Assembly (NCBI RefSeq): GCF_036786105.1
Contig: NZ_DAIQRQ010000006.1
Span: 62,001-126,000, forward strand
DNA length: 64,000 nucleotides
Origin: Ohtaekwangia sp036786105
GTDB lineage: Bacteria; Bacteroidota; Bacteroidia; Cytophagales; Cyclobacteriaceae
Reading direction: 5' to 3'
The translations under genes were made by a program, and so were the position numbers. Under the pieces are notes generated by a model. The model saw nothing but the letters and a program-made list of their open reading frames with translations, was not told the DNA's origin and ran no database searches. Shown piece after piece: positions 9,143-16,944 of this stretch (within the stretch, counting starts at the first letter, position 1; every line of letters begins with the position of its first letter).

Positions 9143-9804
9143 ACCGACTGTGGTTGATAGCTCTTATATTCTTTAATCCAATGCCAGAGACCAAAGCCGG
9201 CTATTACCGTGAACACGGCATACAATAAACTATAGAGCATCACACCTTTCACAAAGTATAAATAGGTAGCTACAGTATCAACAATGATCCAGATGACCCA
9301 GCATTCAATGCGTTTACGAATCATAAAGAATGTTGTGATAATGCTCATTACTGTAATGAACGAATCGGCATACGGAAACGCACTGGGCATCGGAAAGAAA
9401 GTGGGGAACCAATGATGCAACTGACTGGCCAGCGCGCCCAACACAGCCGTGCCGGCCAGGCCACCCAAACATATACCTATAAAAGCATAGCGCCCCATAA
9501 AACTAACTTTCAATTCTTTCCTGCGGTCTTCTTCACCTGGTTTCGGGTTCGCCCAACGCCACCATCCCAGCACGTTGGTTACAAAGAAAAATATCTGCAG
9601 AAACATATCCGGGTATAATTGAATCTGGTAGTACAAAAAGAACGATAGCACTACGTTTATAATACCAATAGGCCAGCTCCAGAGATGCGCTTTCGCGGAT
9701 AGCCATACAGCAATAGCGCCCGATACAAACCCCCAGAACTCCAGGTAACTCATTTTATAGCCCAGCACTTCAAAGATGATGCTATTGATGTCGAAAAACT
9801 TCAT
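9139..9804 (-). CDS. pnuC: PnuC-family nicotinamide riboside transporter
   Basis: The ATG at 9804 gives 221 residues. An upstream in-frame ATG at 9843 would add 13 residues unlike the family. The protein is almost wholly hydrophobic, with about seven membrane segments and the PnuC signature NVLGWWRWANP. Further family features are SYADSFITV-like and IDTVATYLYFVKG-like stretches. PnuC proteins facilitate diffusion of nicotinamide riboside across the inner membrane. Coupling to nadR (four-base overlap) makes riboside the likely substrate rather than thiamine, which related PnuT proteins carry. No riboswitch was recognised in the upstream 130 bases. Confidence 0.92.
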   Translation of the reverse strand: MKFFDINSIIFEVLGYKMSYLEFWGFVSGAIAVWLSAKAHLWSWPIGIINVVLSFFLYYQIQLYPDMFLQIFFFVTNVLGWWRWANPKPGEEDRRKELKVSFMGRYAFIGICLGGLAGTAVLGALASQLHHWFPTFFPMPSAFPYADSFITVMSIITTFFMIRKRIECWVIWIIVDTVATYLYFVKGVMLYSLLYAVFTVIAGFGLWHWIKEYKSYQPQSV

Positions 9805-9931
9805 GATAAAATTTACAGTTGCCGCCTCAAGGATACAGTACATCCATTCAAATTCCTAGCATCGCGATCGGATACGGCTTGTACAGGTATAAATAATTAA
9901 AAGATTAAGAATAAAAAATTCAGCAGACCGG

Positions 9932-11374
9932 TCAGAGTTTAATACAAACGTTCTTTGCTTCCGTAAAAAATCGCAGTGCTTCCCACCCACCTTCACGACC
10001 TACACCAGATTGTTTCATGCCACCGAATGGAGTTCGCAGATCGCGGAAGAGCCAGCAGTTCCCCCAAATGATGCCACTCTTTATACCTGCCGCTATACGG
10101 TGTGCACGCTTTAGATTATCCGTCCAGAGGGTAGCCGATAATCCGTACGGTGTACTGTTGGCATAGCCCAGCACTTCTTCTTCGGTTTCAAAAGGCATGA
10201 TGGTAACTACGGGGCCAAAAATCTCTTCCTGATTGGTGCGGCAGTGATGATTGAGCCCGGCAATAACCGTAGGTTCAATAAAATATCCGGATGCACATCG
10301 CCCCGGTATAGTTACGCGATTGCCGCCGGTTAAAATAGTACCGCCTTCTTTCTTCGCCAGTTCTATATATGATAATACCTTTTCAGTATGTGCCTGCGAT
10401 ACCATCGCTCCTATGCGTGTGCCTGCTTCCAACGGATCACCAATCGTGAGCGCTTGGGTTCGCGTTACAAACTCATGCGTAAATTCTTCATATATACTTC
10501 GCTCTACATAGATACGCGAGCCGCACAGGCATATTTCGCCCTGATTTGAAAATGAAGATTGTAGTGATGTATTCAACGCCTGTTCCCAATCACAATCTGC
10601 AAAAATGATATTTGGATTTTTACCTCCTAACTCCAGCGAAAGTTTCTTGAACATGGGCGCAGCCGTAGCAGCAATCTTTTTACCGGTAACCGTTCCACCC
10701 GTAAAAGATATAGCCGGTATATCCGGATGCTCAATGATGGCTTGTCCCGCTTTAGGCCCAAGGCCATGCACTATATTCAGTACACCCGCAGGCAAACCGG
10801 CTTCTATACAAAGTTTTGAAAAGAGAAACGCAGTCATCGGTGTGAGCTCCGATGGTTTTGCCACTACCGTGCAACCAGCTGCCAGTGCAGGTGCAATCTT
10901 CCACGTAAACAAATATAGCGGCAGGTTCCACGGCGATATACAACCGGCAACCCCTACCGGAGTTCGCAGCGTATAATTAACCGCTTCTTTGCCGGTGACG
11001 TGTGCTTCACTGGCAAAATGTATAGCACCTGTGGCAAAGAAGCGCATGTTGGCAGAAGCACGTGGTATATCTACCGCTTTCGCCAGTGACACCGGCTTTC
11101 CGTTATCAATGCTTTCGGCTAATGCCAATGCATCCAGATCGCGATCGATGAGGTTGGCAACGTGTTGCAGTATAGCAGACCTTTGTTCCACAGGCATTGC
11201 TGACCAGCTTTCAAATGCAGCCTTTGCTGCTTCAGTGGCATTCGCTACATCGCGCACATCAGAATCCGGAACCAGGCTATATACAATTCCTTCTGCCGGT
11301 GTATAATTATCGAGGTATTGTGCCGATACCGGCTCTACCAACGCACCGTTGATATAATTTAAGATCTTATCCAT
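9932..11374 (-). CDS. NAD-dependent aldehyde dehydrogenase, probably 2-aminomuconate semialdehyde type
   Basis: This is a full-length 480-residue ALDH. The catalytic Cys282 lies in NQGEICLCGSR and the general base Glu248 in LELGGKNPN; the SFTGGTVTGK nucleotide-binding stretch is also present. Details such as FGGMKQSGVGREGG near the C-terminus are typical of the ALDH8 / hydroxymuconic and aminomuconic semialdehyde group. Its place beside kynurenine-pathway genes supports 2-aminomuconate 6-semialdehyde as substrate. That is inference: the preceding decarboxylase is not in the window. The start lies five bases from the stop of the SDR gene, so the two form an operon. Confidence 0.85.
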   Translation of the reverse strand: MDKILNYINGALVEPVSAQYLDNYTPAEGIVYSLVPDSDVRDVANATEAAKAAFESWSAMPVEQRSAILQHVANLIDRDLDALALAESIDNGKPVSLAKAVDIPRASANMRFFATGAIHFASEAHVTGKEAVNYTLRTPVGVAGCISPWNLPLYLFTWKIAPALAAGCTVVAKPSELTPMTAFLFSKLCIEAGLPAGVLNIVHGLGPKAGQAIIEHPDIPAISFTGGTVTGKKIAATAAPMFKKLSLELGGKNPNIIFADCDWEQALNTSLQSSFSNQGEICLCGSRIYVERSIYEEFTHEFVTRTQALTIGDPLEAGTRIGAMVSQAHTEKVLSYIELAKKEGGTILTGGNRVTIPGRCASGYFIEPTVIAGLNHHCRTNQEEIFGPVVTIMPFETEEEVLGYANSTPYGLSATLWTDNLKRAHRIAAGIKSGIIWGNCWLFRDLRTPFGGMKQSGVGREGGWEALRFFTEAKNVCIKL

Positions 11375-11379
11375 ATATA

Positions 11380-12165
11380 CTATAAACTACCGGTGCGGCC
11401 GCCATCTACCGGAACGTTAATACCATTGATATAGCTTGCGGCCGGTGTAGCCAGGAAAGCAATGGCTGCCGCTACTTCCGAAGCATCGCCAATGCGTCCC
11501 ATAGGTATCTCTTCTGTCATTTCTTTTTTAACAGTATCAAAGCTCTTCCCGGTTTTGGTTGCCCGGGTATTAATAATCTCCTCCAATCGCCCCGTCATGG
11601 TAGAGCCGGGCAATACATTATTCACCGTGATGCCGAACACCCCCAACTCCAGTGACAATGTCTTCGACCAGTTCGCCACAGCACCGCGCGTAGTATTGGA
11701 AACTCCCAAACCGCGAATGGGAATTTTTACCGATGTAGAGATTACATTTATAATCCTTCCATAACCAGCCTCTTTCATTGCCGGTGTATAGGCTTGCACC
11801 AACACCTGGTTGCACAACAGGTGACTGGAAAAGGCCTTCAGAAAATCCTCCAACTTCGCATCGATTGCTTGTCCGGCGGGTGGCCCTCCCGTATTATTTA
11901 TTAAAATATGCACAGGCTGCGCAGCTGCATGTTGCTTTACTTTCTGTTGCAACACATCAGGATCCTGAAAGTCCGCCACAATGTAATTATGTTGCTGTCC
12001 CTTGTTAACAGCAAGCTCTTGCATCACACTTTTAAGTTTTTCCTCATTCCGGGCAATTAATGTAACATGCGCACCGAGCAAGGCAAGCTCAAGTGCTGCG
12101 GCTTTTCCTATACCTTGCGTGCTGCCGCAAACCACTGCGCGCTTCCCGGTTAAATCAAGATTCAT
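11380..12165 (-). CDS. Divergent SDR-family protein lacking the catalytic Tyr/Lys
   Basis: This 261-residue Rossmann-fold protein has the dinucleotide loop GSTQGIG (residues 14-20), NNTGG in place of NNAG, and a C-terminal INGINVPVDGG typical of SDR enzymes. Where the family has YxxxK, the sequence reads SNTTR, so the catalytic Tyr is Ser156 and Lys is Arg160. This resembles the 'BKR-like' divergent SDR group I recall, which has an imperfect catalytic tetrad. It is divergent from the 3-hydroxyanthranilate dioxygenase gene (86 bases apart) and heads the operon with the aldehyde dehydrogenase. A role on a semialdehyde intermediate is possible, but redox activity is not assured. Confidence 0.82.
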   Translation of the reverse strand: MNLDLTGKRAVVCGSTQGIGKAAALELALLGAHVTLIARNEEKLKSVMQELAVNKGQQHNYIVADFQDPDVLQQKVKQHAAAQPVHILINNTGGPPAGQAIDAKLEDFLKAFSSHLLCNQVLVQAYTPAMKEAGYGRIINVISTSVKIPIRGLGVSNTTRGAVANWSKTLSLELGVFGITVNNVLPGSTMTGRLEEIINTRATKTGKSFDTVKKEMTEEIPMGRIGDASEVAAAIAFLATPAASYINGINVPVDGGRTGSL

Positions 12166-12251
12166 AACAAAGAGTATATAATTGAATTGTTGTTAAATTT
12201 AAGAAGGATTAGACAGGTTCACCTAGCAACACAGCTATTAAAAACATTTCT

Positions 12252-12782
12252 ATGGCCATTCGCAGACCTTTTAATTTAAATCAGTGGATACGCGATAACC
12301 GCGATCTTCTGAAACCACCGGTAGGAAACAAGAACCTCTATACTGAAGCTGGCGACTATATTGTAATGATCGTGGGCGGCCCCAATGCCCGCAAAGACTA
12401 TCACTTTAATGAAACAGAAGAACTCTTCTATCAACTGGAGGGTGACATTAACGTGCGTATACAGGAAGATGGTAAACCGGTGGATATACCGGTGCGGGCC
12501 GGAGAAATGTTTTTGCTTCCGGCACGCGTCCCGCACAGGCCCGAACGACCTGCTAATTCTGTCGGTTTAGTGATTGAATGTAAACGCATAGAACCGGAAG
12601 TGCAGGACGGACTAATCTGGTATTGCGATAACTGCAACAACAAGCTGCATGAGTATCGCTTTCACCTCGATAACATTGAGAAAGATTTTCTTCCGCGTTT
12701 CCGCGAATTCTATGGATCAAAAGAACTGCGCACCTGCAAAAAGTGTGGCACAGTGATGGAAGCTGACGCAAGATTTGTATAA
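12252..12782 (+). CDS. nbaC: 3-hydroxyanthranilate 3,4-dioxygenase
   Basis: This 176-residue cupin enzyme shows the family iron ligands His51, Glu57 (in YHFNETEELFYQLEGD) and His95 (in PARVPHRPERP), with substrate-binding Arg47, Arg99 and a Glu at 109. A C-terminal rubredoxin-like iron site with two CxxC pairs (Cys125/128 in CDNC and Cys162/165 in CKKC) is typical of the bacterial form. It opens 3-hydroxyanthranilate to 2-amino-3-carboxymuconate semialdehyde, which can cyclise to quinolinate for NAD synthesis or be degraded. It is the first gene of a run with the repair methyltransferase, kynU and kmo. Confidence 0.96.
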   Translation: MAIRRPFNLNQWIRDNRDLLKPPVGNKNLYTEAGDYIVMIVGGPNARKDYHFNETEELFYQLEGDINVRIQEDGKPVDIPVRAGEMFLLPARVPHRPERPANSVGLVIECKRIEPEVQDGLIWYCDNCNNKLHEYRFHLDNIEKDFLPRFREFYGSKELRTCKKCGTVMEADARFV

Positions 12783-13279
12783 TGCAGTCCACGATCTATT
12801 GTATGAAAGGGATAGCATATTATACATCACCGGTAGGTGAGCTTCTTATTGAATCTGAGCACGAGAAGATCATCACGGTAAACTTTTTGAAAGACTCCAG
12901 GCAGGAAGAGATGCCAACCGCTGCTACCGATCAATGTATAGCAGAACTGGAGGAATACTTTTATAAGGGAAGAAAATTCTTTACCGTTGATCTGGACCTG
13001 CGTGGCTCTGTCTTTCAGTTAAAGGTATGGAATGCACTGCTTACCATTCCGTACGGCAAAACGGTTTCGTATGAAGACATTGCGTTAAAGGTTGGCGACA
13101 TAAAGTCTATCCGCGCAGTGGGACTTGCCAACGGGCAGAACCCGATCGCGATTATTGTACCCTGCCACCGCGTGATCGGTAAAAGCGGAGATCTTATTGG
13201 CTATGGTGGCGGGCTTGAAAATAAAGAATGGCTGCTATATCATGAGGGTGCTATGCTGCGGCAGCTTTCGTTGTTTTAA
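12782..13279 (+). CDS. ogt: Methylated-DNA--protein-cysteine methyltransferase (O6-alkylguanine repair)
   Basis: The 165-residue protein has the C-terminal alkyltransferase domain with the active-site motif PCHRV (Cys128) and the helix-turn-helix surroundings NALLTIPYGKTVSYEDIA and SIRAVGLANGQNPIAI. It repairs O6-alkylguanine by irreversible transfer to cysteine. The start ATG overlaps the stop of the dioxygenase gene by one base (TAATG), implying coupled translation; an alternative ATG at 12803 would shorten it by seven residues. A repair gene inside a kynurenine operon has no obvious metabolic logic and may be chance operon membership. Confidence 0.93.
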   Translation: MQSTIYCMKGIAYYTSPVGELLIESEHEKIITVNFLKDSRQEEMPTAATDQCIAELEEYFYKGRKFFTVDLDLRGSVFQLKVWNALLTIPYGKTVSYEDIALKVGDIKSIRAVGLANGQNPIAIIVPCHRVIGKSGDLIGYGGGLENKEWLLYHEGAMLRQLSLF

Positions 13280-13282
13280 ACA

Positions 13283-13336
13283 AATTGAAAGATTAGAAAA
13301 TTGGAAGATTGAAAAATTAGAAGATTGGAAGATTTA
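13283..13336. repeat. Degenerate A/T-rich word repeat (GAAGATTG-type)
   Basis: Between the repair gene and kynU lie about six short units of the type AAGATTG, AAAATTG and AAATTAG in a row. The 15-mer AAGATTAGAAAATTG (13289-13303) recurs exactly, on the other strand, at 63877-63891 between atpD and atpC. Here only one arm is present, without the facing complementary arm seen at the other loci. Confidence 0.7.
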
Positions 13337-13350
13337 AAAAAGGCACACTC

Positions 13351-14616
13351 ATGAAATATAGTAATTCACTTGCTTTCGCTAAAAAAGCTGATCGCGAAGA
13401 TCCGTTGCGGGACTATCGCAACAGGTTTTATATACCTTCCTTAAACAAGAAGCCTGCTATATATCTTATCGGAAATTCGCTGGGACTTCAACCTAAAACA
13501 ACCAAAAAGTATATTCAGCAGGAACTTGACGACTGGGCTGCGCTGGGTGGCGAAGGACACGTTCACGCCAAAAGACCCTGGGTAAAATACCATCACTTTG
13601 CCAAGAAAACATTAGCGGCTGTTGTGGGTGCCAAGACCAGTGAAGTAGTGGCTATGAATCACCTTACCATCAACCTTCATTTGCTGATGGTATCGTTCTA
13701 TATTCCTACCAGCGAACGTTACAAGATCATTGCAGAAGCCGGTGCATTTTCTTCTGATCAATACGCTTTCGAAACCCAGATACGATTTCACGGATTAAAC
13801 CCGGATACCACACTGATTGAATTAAAACCGCGCGAAGAGGAGTATACGCTTCGCACCGAAGATGTACTCAAAACAATTGAAGAACATGGACGTGAAACAG
13901 CGCTGGTATTGTTAGGAGGTGTGCAATATTATACCGGTCAGTTTTTCGATATAAAAGCTATTACAGCCGCTTCCCATCAGGTAGGTGCGCTCGCGGCTTT
14001 TGATCTGGCACATGCGGTTGGCAACGTGCCGCTCAACCTGCATAAAGACGAAGTTGACTTTGCCGTGTGGTGCAGTTATAAATATTTAAACTCAGGACCT
14101 GGTGCTATAGCCGGAGCCTTCGTGCACGAAAAACATAGCAACAACGAAAATCTTCCGCGCTTTGCCGGATGGTGGGGACAGCTCGAAGAAGAGCGGTTCC
14201 AAATGAAAAAAGGATTCAGGCCCATGCCCGGTATAGATGGCTGGCAGGTATCGAATGTACCGGTATTTCAGGGTGCAGCTCATTTGGCATCATTGGAAAT
14301 TTTCCAGGAAGCGGGTATTAAAGCGCTGCGCAAAAAGAGTATAGCACTCACTTCTTATCTCGAATTTATACTCAAAGAACTCGATCCGCTGGAAAATACG
14401 ATCAAGATCATTACACCGAATAATCCTGATGAACGCGGCTGCCAGCTTTCGCTCTTCATGAAACAGAACGGTAAAAAGATATTTACTCAACTGAAGAAGC
14501 ACGGTGTGATTGCCGACTGGCGTGAGCCGAACGTTATACGCATAGCACCGGTACCTTTGTATAACACTTTTGAAGAAGTATTCAGATTTGGCGAGATCAT
14601 CAAGAAATTTCTATAG
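13351..14616 (+). CDS. kynU: Kynureninase
   Basis: This 421-residue PLP enzyme of fold type I matches kynureninase throughout: IYLIGNSLGLQPK near the N-terminus, EGHVHAKRPW, AFDLAHAVGNVPL (PLP-contacting Asp and His) and the Schiff-base lysine Lys244 in WCSYKYLNSGPG. The end region (VIADWREPNVIRIAPVPLYN) is also typical. It cleaves kynurenine or 3-hydroxykynurenine to anthranilate or 3-hydroxyanthranilate plus alanine, feeding the dioxygenase encoded upstream. The gene follows the repair gene after a 70-base repeat-bearing gap and precedes kmo by 24 bases. Confidence 0.97.
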   Translation: MKYSNSLAFAKKADREDPLRDYRNRFYIPSLNKKPAIYLIGNSLGLQPKTTKKYIQQELDDWAALGGEGHVHAKRPWVKYHHFAKKTLAAVVGAKTSEVVAMNHLTINLHLLMVSFYIPTSERYKIIAEAGAFSSDQYAFETQIRFHGLNPDTTLIELKPREEEYTLRTEDVLKTIEEHGRETALVLLGGVQYYTGQFFDIKAITAASHQVGALAAFDLAHAVGNVPLNLHKDEVDFAVWCSYKYLNSGPGAIAGAFVHEKHSNNENLPRFAGWWGQLEEERFQMKKGFRPMPGIDGWQVSNVPVFQGAAHLASLEIFQEAGIKALRKKSIALTSYLEFILKELDPLENTIKIITPNNPDERGCQLSLFMKQNGKKIFTQLKKHGVIADWREPNVIRIAPVPLYNTFEEVFRFGEIIKKFL

Positions 14617-14640
14617 TATATCTACCCTTATCTATATAGA

Positions 14641-15981
14641 ATGGCACAATCCAGACACATTGCTATTGTTGGCGCAGGATTGGTGGGCTCGCTGCTTGCT
14701 ATATACTTGCGCAAACGCGGATACAGGATTTCGTTATTTGAGCGCCGGCCCGACATGCGCAAAAACACATTGCTGACAGGCCGGTCCATCAACCTCGCCT
14801 TGAGTAACCGCGGCATACGGGCACTCGAAGAAGTCGGACTGGCGGATGCCATTCAACCAGTAGCTATACCGATGCACGGCCGTACGATACACGATTTGCA
14901 AGGCAACCTCACCTTTCAGCCGTATGGAAAAGAAGGACAGTATATAAATTCTGTTTCACGCAGTAACCTTAATATCGTGCTCATGAACAAAGCGGAGGCA
15001 GAAGGTGCTTCACTGCATTTCAATCAGCGTGTTATACAGGTTGATACAGATCGAACGACACTTACAGTTGCGTCTCCGGAAAATCATTTGGAGATGCACA
15101 TCTTCGACTATATCATCGGGGCGGATGGAGCATTCTCTGCCATACGCCAGGCATTACAATCGTTCGATCGTTTTGATTTTTCACAAGAGTATATTGCGCA
15201 TGGCTATAAAGAACTTCATATCCCGGCAGGGCCGCGCGGTGGCTTTCCGTTGGAAAAAAATACGCTGCATATCTGGCCGCGTCAAAGCTATATGATGATT
15301 GCCCTGCCGAACCCGGACGGAAGCTTTACCTGTACCTTGTTCTTTCCGTTTGAAGGAGATGTGTCTTTTGCATCGCTTACATCAGATCTGGCTATAAAAA
15401 ATTTCTTTGCCACGAATTTTCCGGATGCCACAAAGCTGATGCCTTCCCTGCTGCAGGACTTTAATCAAAACCCGACTTCATCATTAGTTACCATGAAGTG
15501 CTTTCCCTGGGTTCGTAACAAGACGTTACTGATCGGTGATGCTGCCCACGCCATCGTTCCTTTTTATGGACAAGGCATGAATGCAGGTTTTGAAGATTGC
15601 CGAATATTGAATGCATTACTCAACAGGCATCATGATGATTGGGAAAAAGTGCTTCAGGAATTTCAGCAGGAACGCAAGTCGGATACCGATGCTATTGCAC
15701 AACTGGCACTGGATAATTTTGTTGAGATGCGCGACCTGGTAACAGATGCAGATTTTCTGCTGCGCAAAAAGATCGAGGCTAAACTACATGCAGCGTATCC
15801 TGATCGCTGGATACCGCTATATTCCATGGTAACGTTCAACGATTCCATCCGCTATTCCGAGGCCTACTCGATCAGTCGTACACAAAAGAAGATCATGGAC
15901 GAAGTGATGAGCAGACCTGGAATAGAGAACAGCTGGGAATCGCTGGATCTCTCCTCCATCATTCAGCGGTTACCCGGCTGA
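14641..15981 (+). CDS. kmo: Kynurenine 3-monooxygenase
   Basis: The 446-residue protein is a class A flavoprotein hydroxylase. The FAD dinucleotide fold is at the start (IVGAGLVGSLLA, residues 9-20). GRSINLALSNRG and the second FAD motif GDAAHAIVPFYGQGMNAGFED (about residues 299-319) are characteristic of KMO. The C-terminal part is more hydrophilic than in the mitochondrial enzyme. It hydroxylates kynurenine with NADPH and oxygen, supplying 3-hydroxykynurenine to kynureninase. With the dioxygenase and kynU it forms the lower kynurenine branch; tryptophan dioxygenase and formamidase are not in the window. Confidence 0.96.
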   Translation: MAQSRHIAIVGAGLVGSLLAIYLRKRGYRISLFERRPDMRKNTLLTGRSINLALSNRGIRALEEVGLADAIQPVAIPMHGRTIHDLQGNLTFQPYGKEGQYINSVSRSNLNIVLMNKAEAEGASLHFNQRVIQVDTDRTTLTVASPENHLEMHIFDYIIGADGAFSAIRQALQSFDRFDFSQEYIAHGYKELHIPAGPRGGFPLEKNTLHIWPRQSYMMIALPNPDGSFTCTLFFPFEGDVSFASLTSDLAIKNFFATNFPDATKLMPSLLQDFNQNPTSSLVTMKCFPWVRNKTLLIGDAAHAIVPFYGQGMNAGFEDCRILNALLNRHHDDWEKVLQEFQQERKSDTDAIAQLALDNFVEMRDLVTDADFLLRKKIEAKLHAAYPDRWIPLYSMVTFNDSIRYSEAYSISRTQKKIMDEVMSRPGIENSWESLDLSSIIQRLPG

Positions 15982-16000
15982 TGACGGACGCATAGCACTT

Positions 16001-16828
16001 TTAATCTTCATCGCTACCGAACGAACAATTATACTCGAACGCATAGTCTTTGTTTCCGTATGTATCAATCCAGTGAATAGATGAAACCGCATCGGCATTG
16101 TATACATATTGAAATTCCTGATCCTGAATCACGGCTCCATCATCTACATCGTAACGGGCTTTTTTGGGATTGTGCTGTGAGAATATACTCAATATAGATA
16201 TATCATAATCTACTACCGGATACGACACCAGGTTGCATGCCGGAAAAAAAGCAGGGTTACCAACGGCTGCTGCCAGGTGTAAGAATGGGTTATCCTTCTT
16301 ATCGTACTTCAACCCTGAGTATACAGTAAACAGGTTTCCACTTACGGTACCATCCACAACGGTAATGTTGCCACCACTATAATGGAGTTGTTTGGTAATA
16401 ACAAATGTAGCTGGGTCACCGGGAGCTCCACCAAACTCACTATCCACAAAATAATCAACACGCGAAGGTGATGCGTAATGAAAATCGAGTGTACGAACAA
16501 AGCCGCCCGATTCTGTTATGGTCGATTTCACAATTCCATAGGGCCCCTGTATATACTCATACGTATATTTAGGCACAGGGTCTGTAGTATATATTTCAGC
16601 TTTCGTAAGTTTATCGGCACCGTCATAATAAAACAGGATTTTACTACCGGTTGCTTCCAGTTTTACCAACCGGCCACTCGGACTGTAATAAGCCTGGTGC
16701 CATTTGCCTTCCCAGTTAACTTTAGCAATACGACAAGCGTGAGGATGTGAGCACCAGTGGTCGCACGACACAACCACCATGAAGCATAGCAACAGCCATA
16801 ACCTCATGAATGTTTTGAGAGTTTTCAT
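16001..16828 (-). CDS. Putative lipoprotein of unknown function
   Basis: This 275-residue protein begins with a signal sequence and a lipobox ending at Cys22 (VVVSC), then a Cys/His-rich start (DHWCSHPHACR). The mature part is rich in Tyr, Asp and beta-strand patterns, with repeated short motifs such as FYYDGADKL, FHYASPSRVDYF and FQYVYNADAVSSIHW. These are reminiscent of RHS/YD-like or DUF4595-type beta sheets in Bacteroidota lipoproteins. I cannot assign a family. It is convergent with kmo, with 19 bases between them and no clear terminator. Confidence 0.7.
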   Translation of the reverse strand: MKTLKTFMRLWLLLCFMVVVSCDHWCSHPHACRIAKVNWEGKWHQAYYSPSGRLVKLEATGSKILFYYDGADKLTKAEIYTTDPVPKYTYEYIQGPYGIVKSTITESGGFVRTLDFHYASPSRVDYFVDSEFGGAPGDPATFVITKQLHYSGGNITVVDGTVSGNLFTVYSGLKYDKKDNPFLHLAAAVGNPAFFPACNLVSYPVVDYDISILSIFSQHNPKKARYDVDDGAVIQDQEFQYVYNADAVSSIHWIDTYGNKDYAFEYNCSFGSDED

Positions 16829-16944
16829 TTTTTTGAGGGTTTAATTAATGGGGAAAAGTTATTATGACAACAACTCTAAAACAATCGTTAAATAACCACT
16901 TTTAACGTGTTGAAACGTGATAAAAATTAACAAGTGGTAACGTA

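Noticed and set aside
9805..9931. Possible riboswitch or NrtR-type operator upstream of pnuC
   Set aside because: No recognisable conserved core or palindrome was found in the 130 bases.
13283..13336. The A/T word repeat upstream of kynU as a CRISPR-like or tandem-repeat array
   Set aside because: Units are only seven to nine bases, degenerate, and lack spacers; it fits the word-repeat family better.
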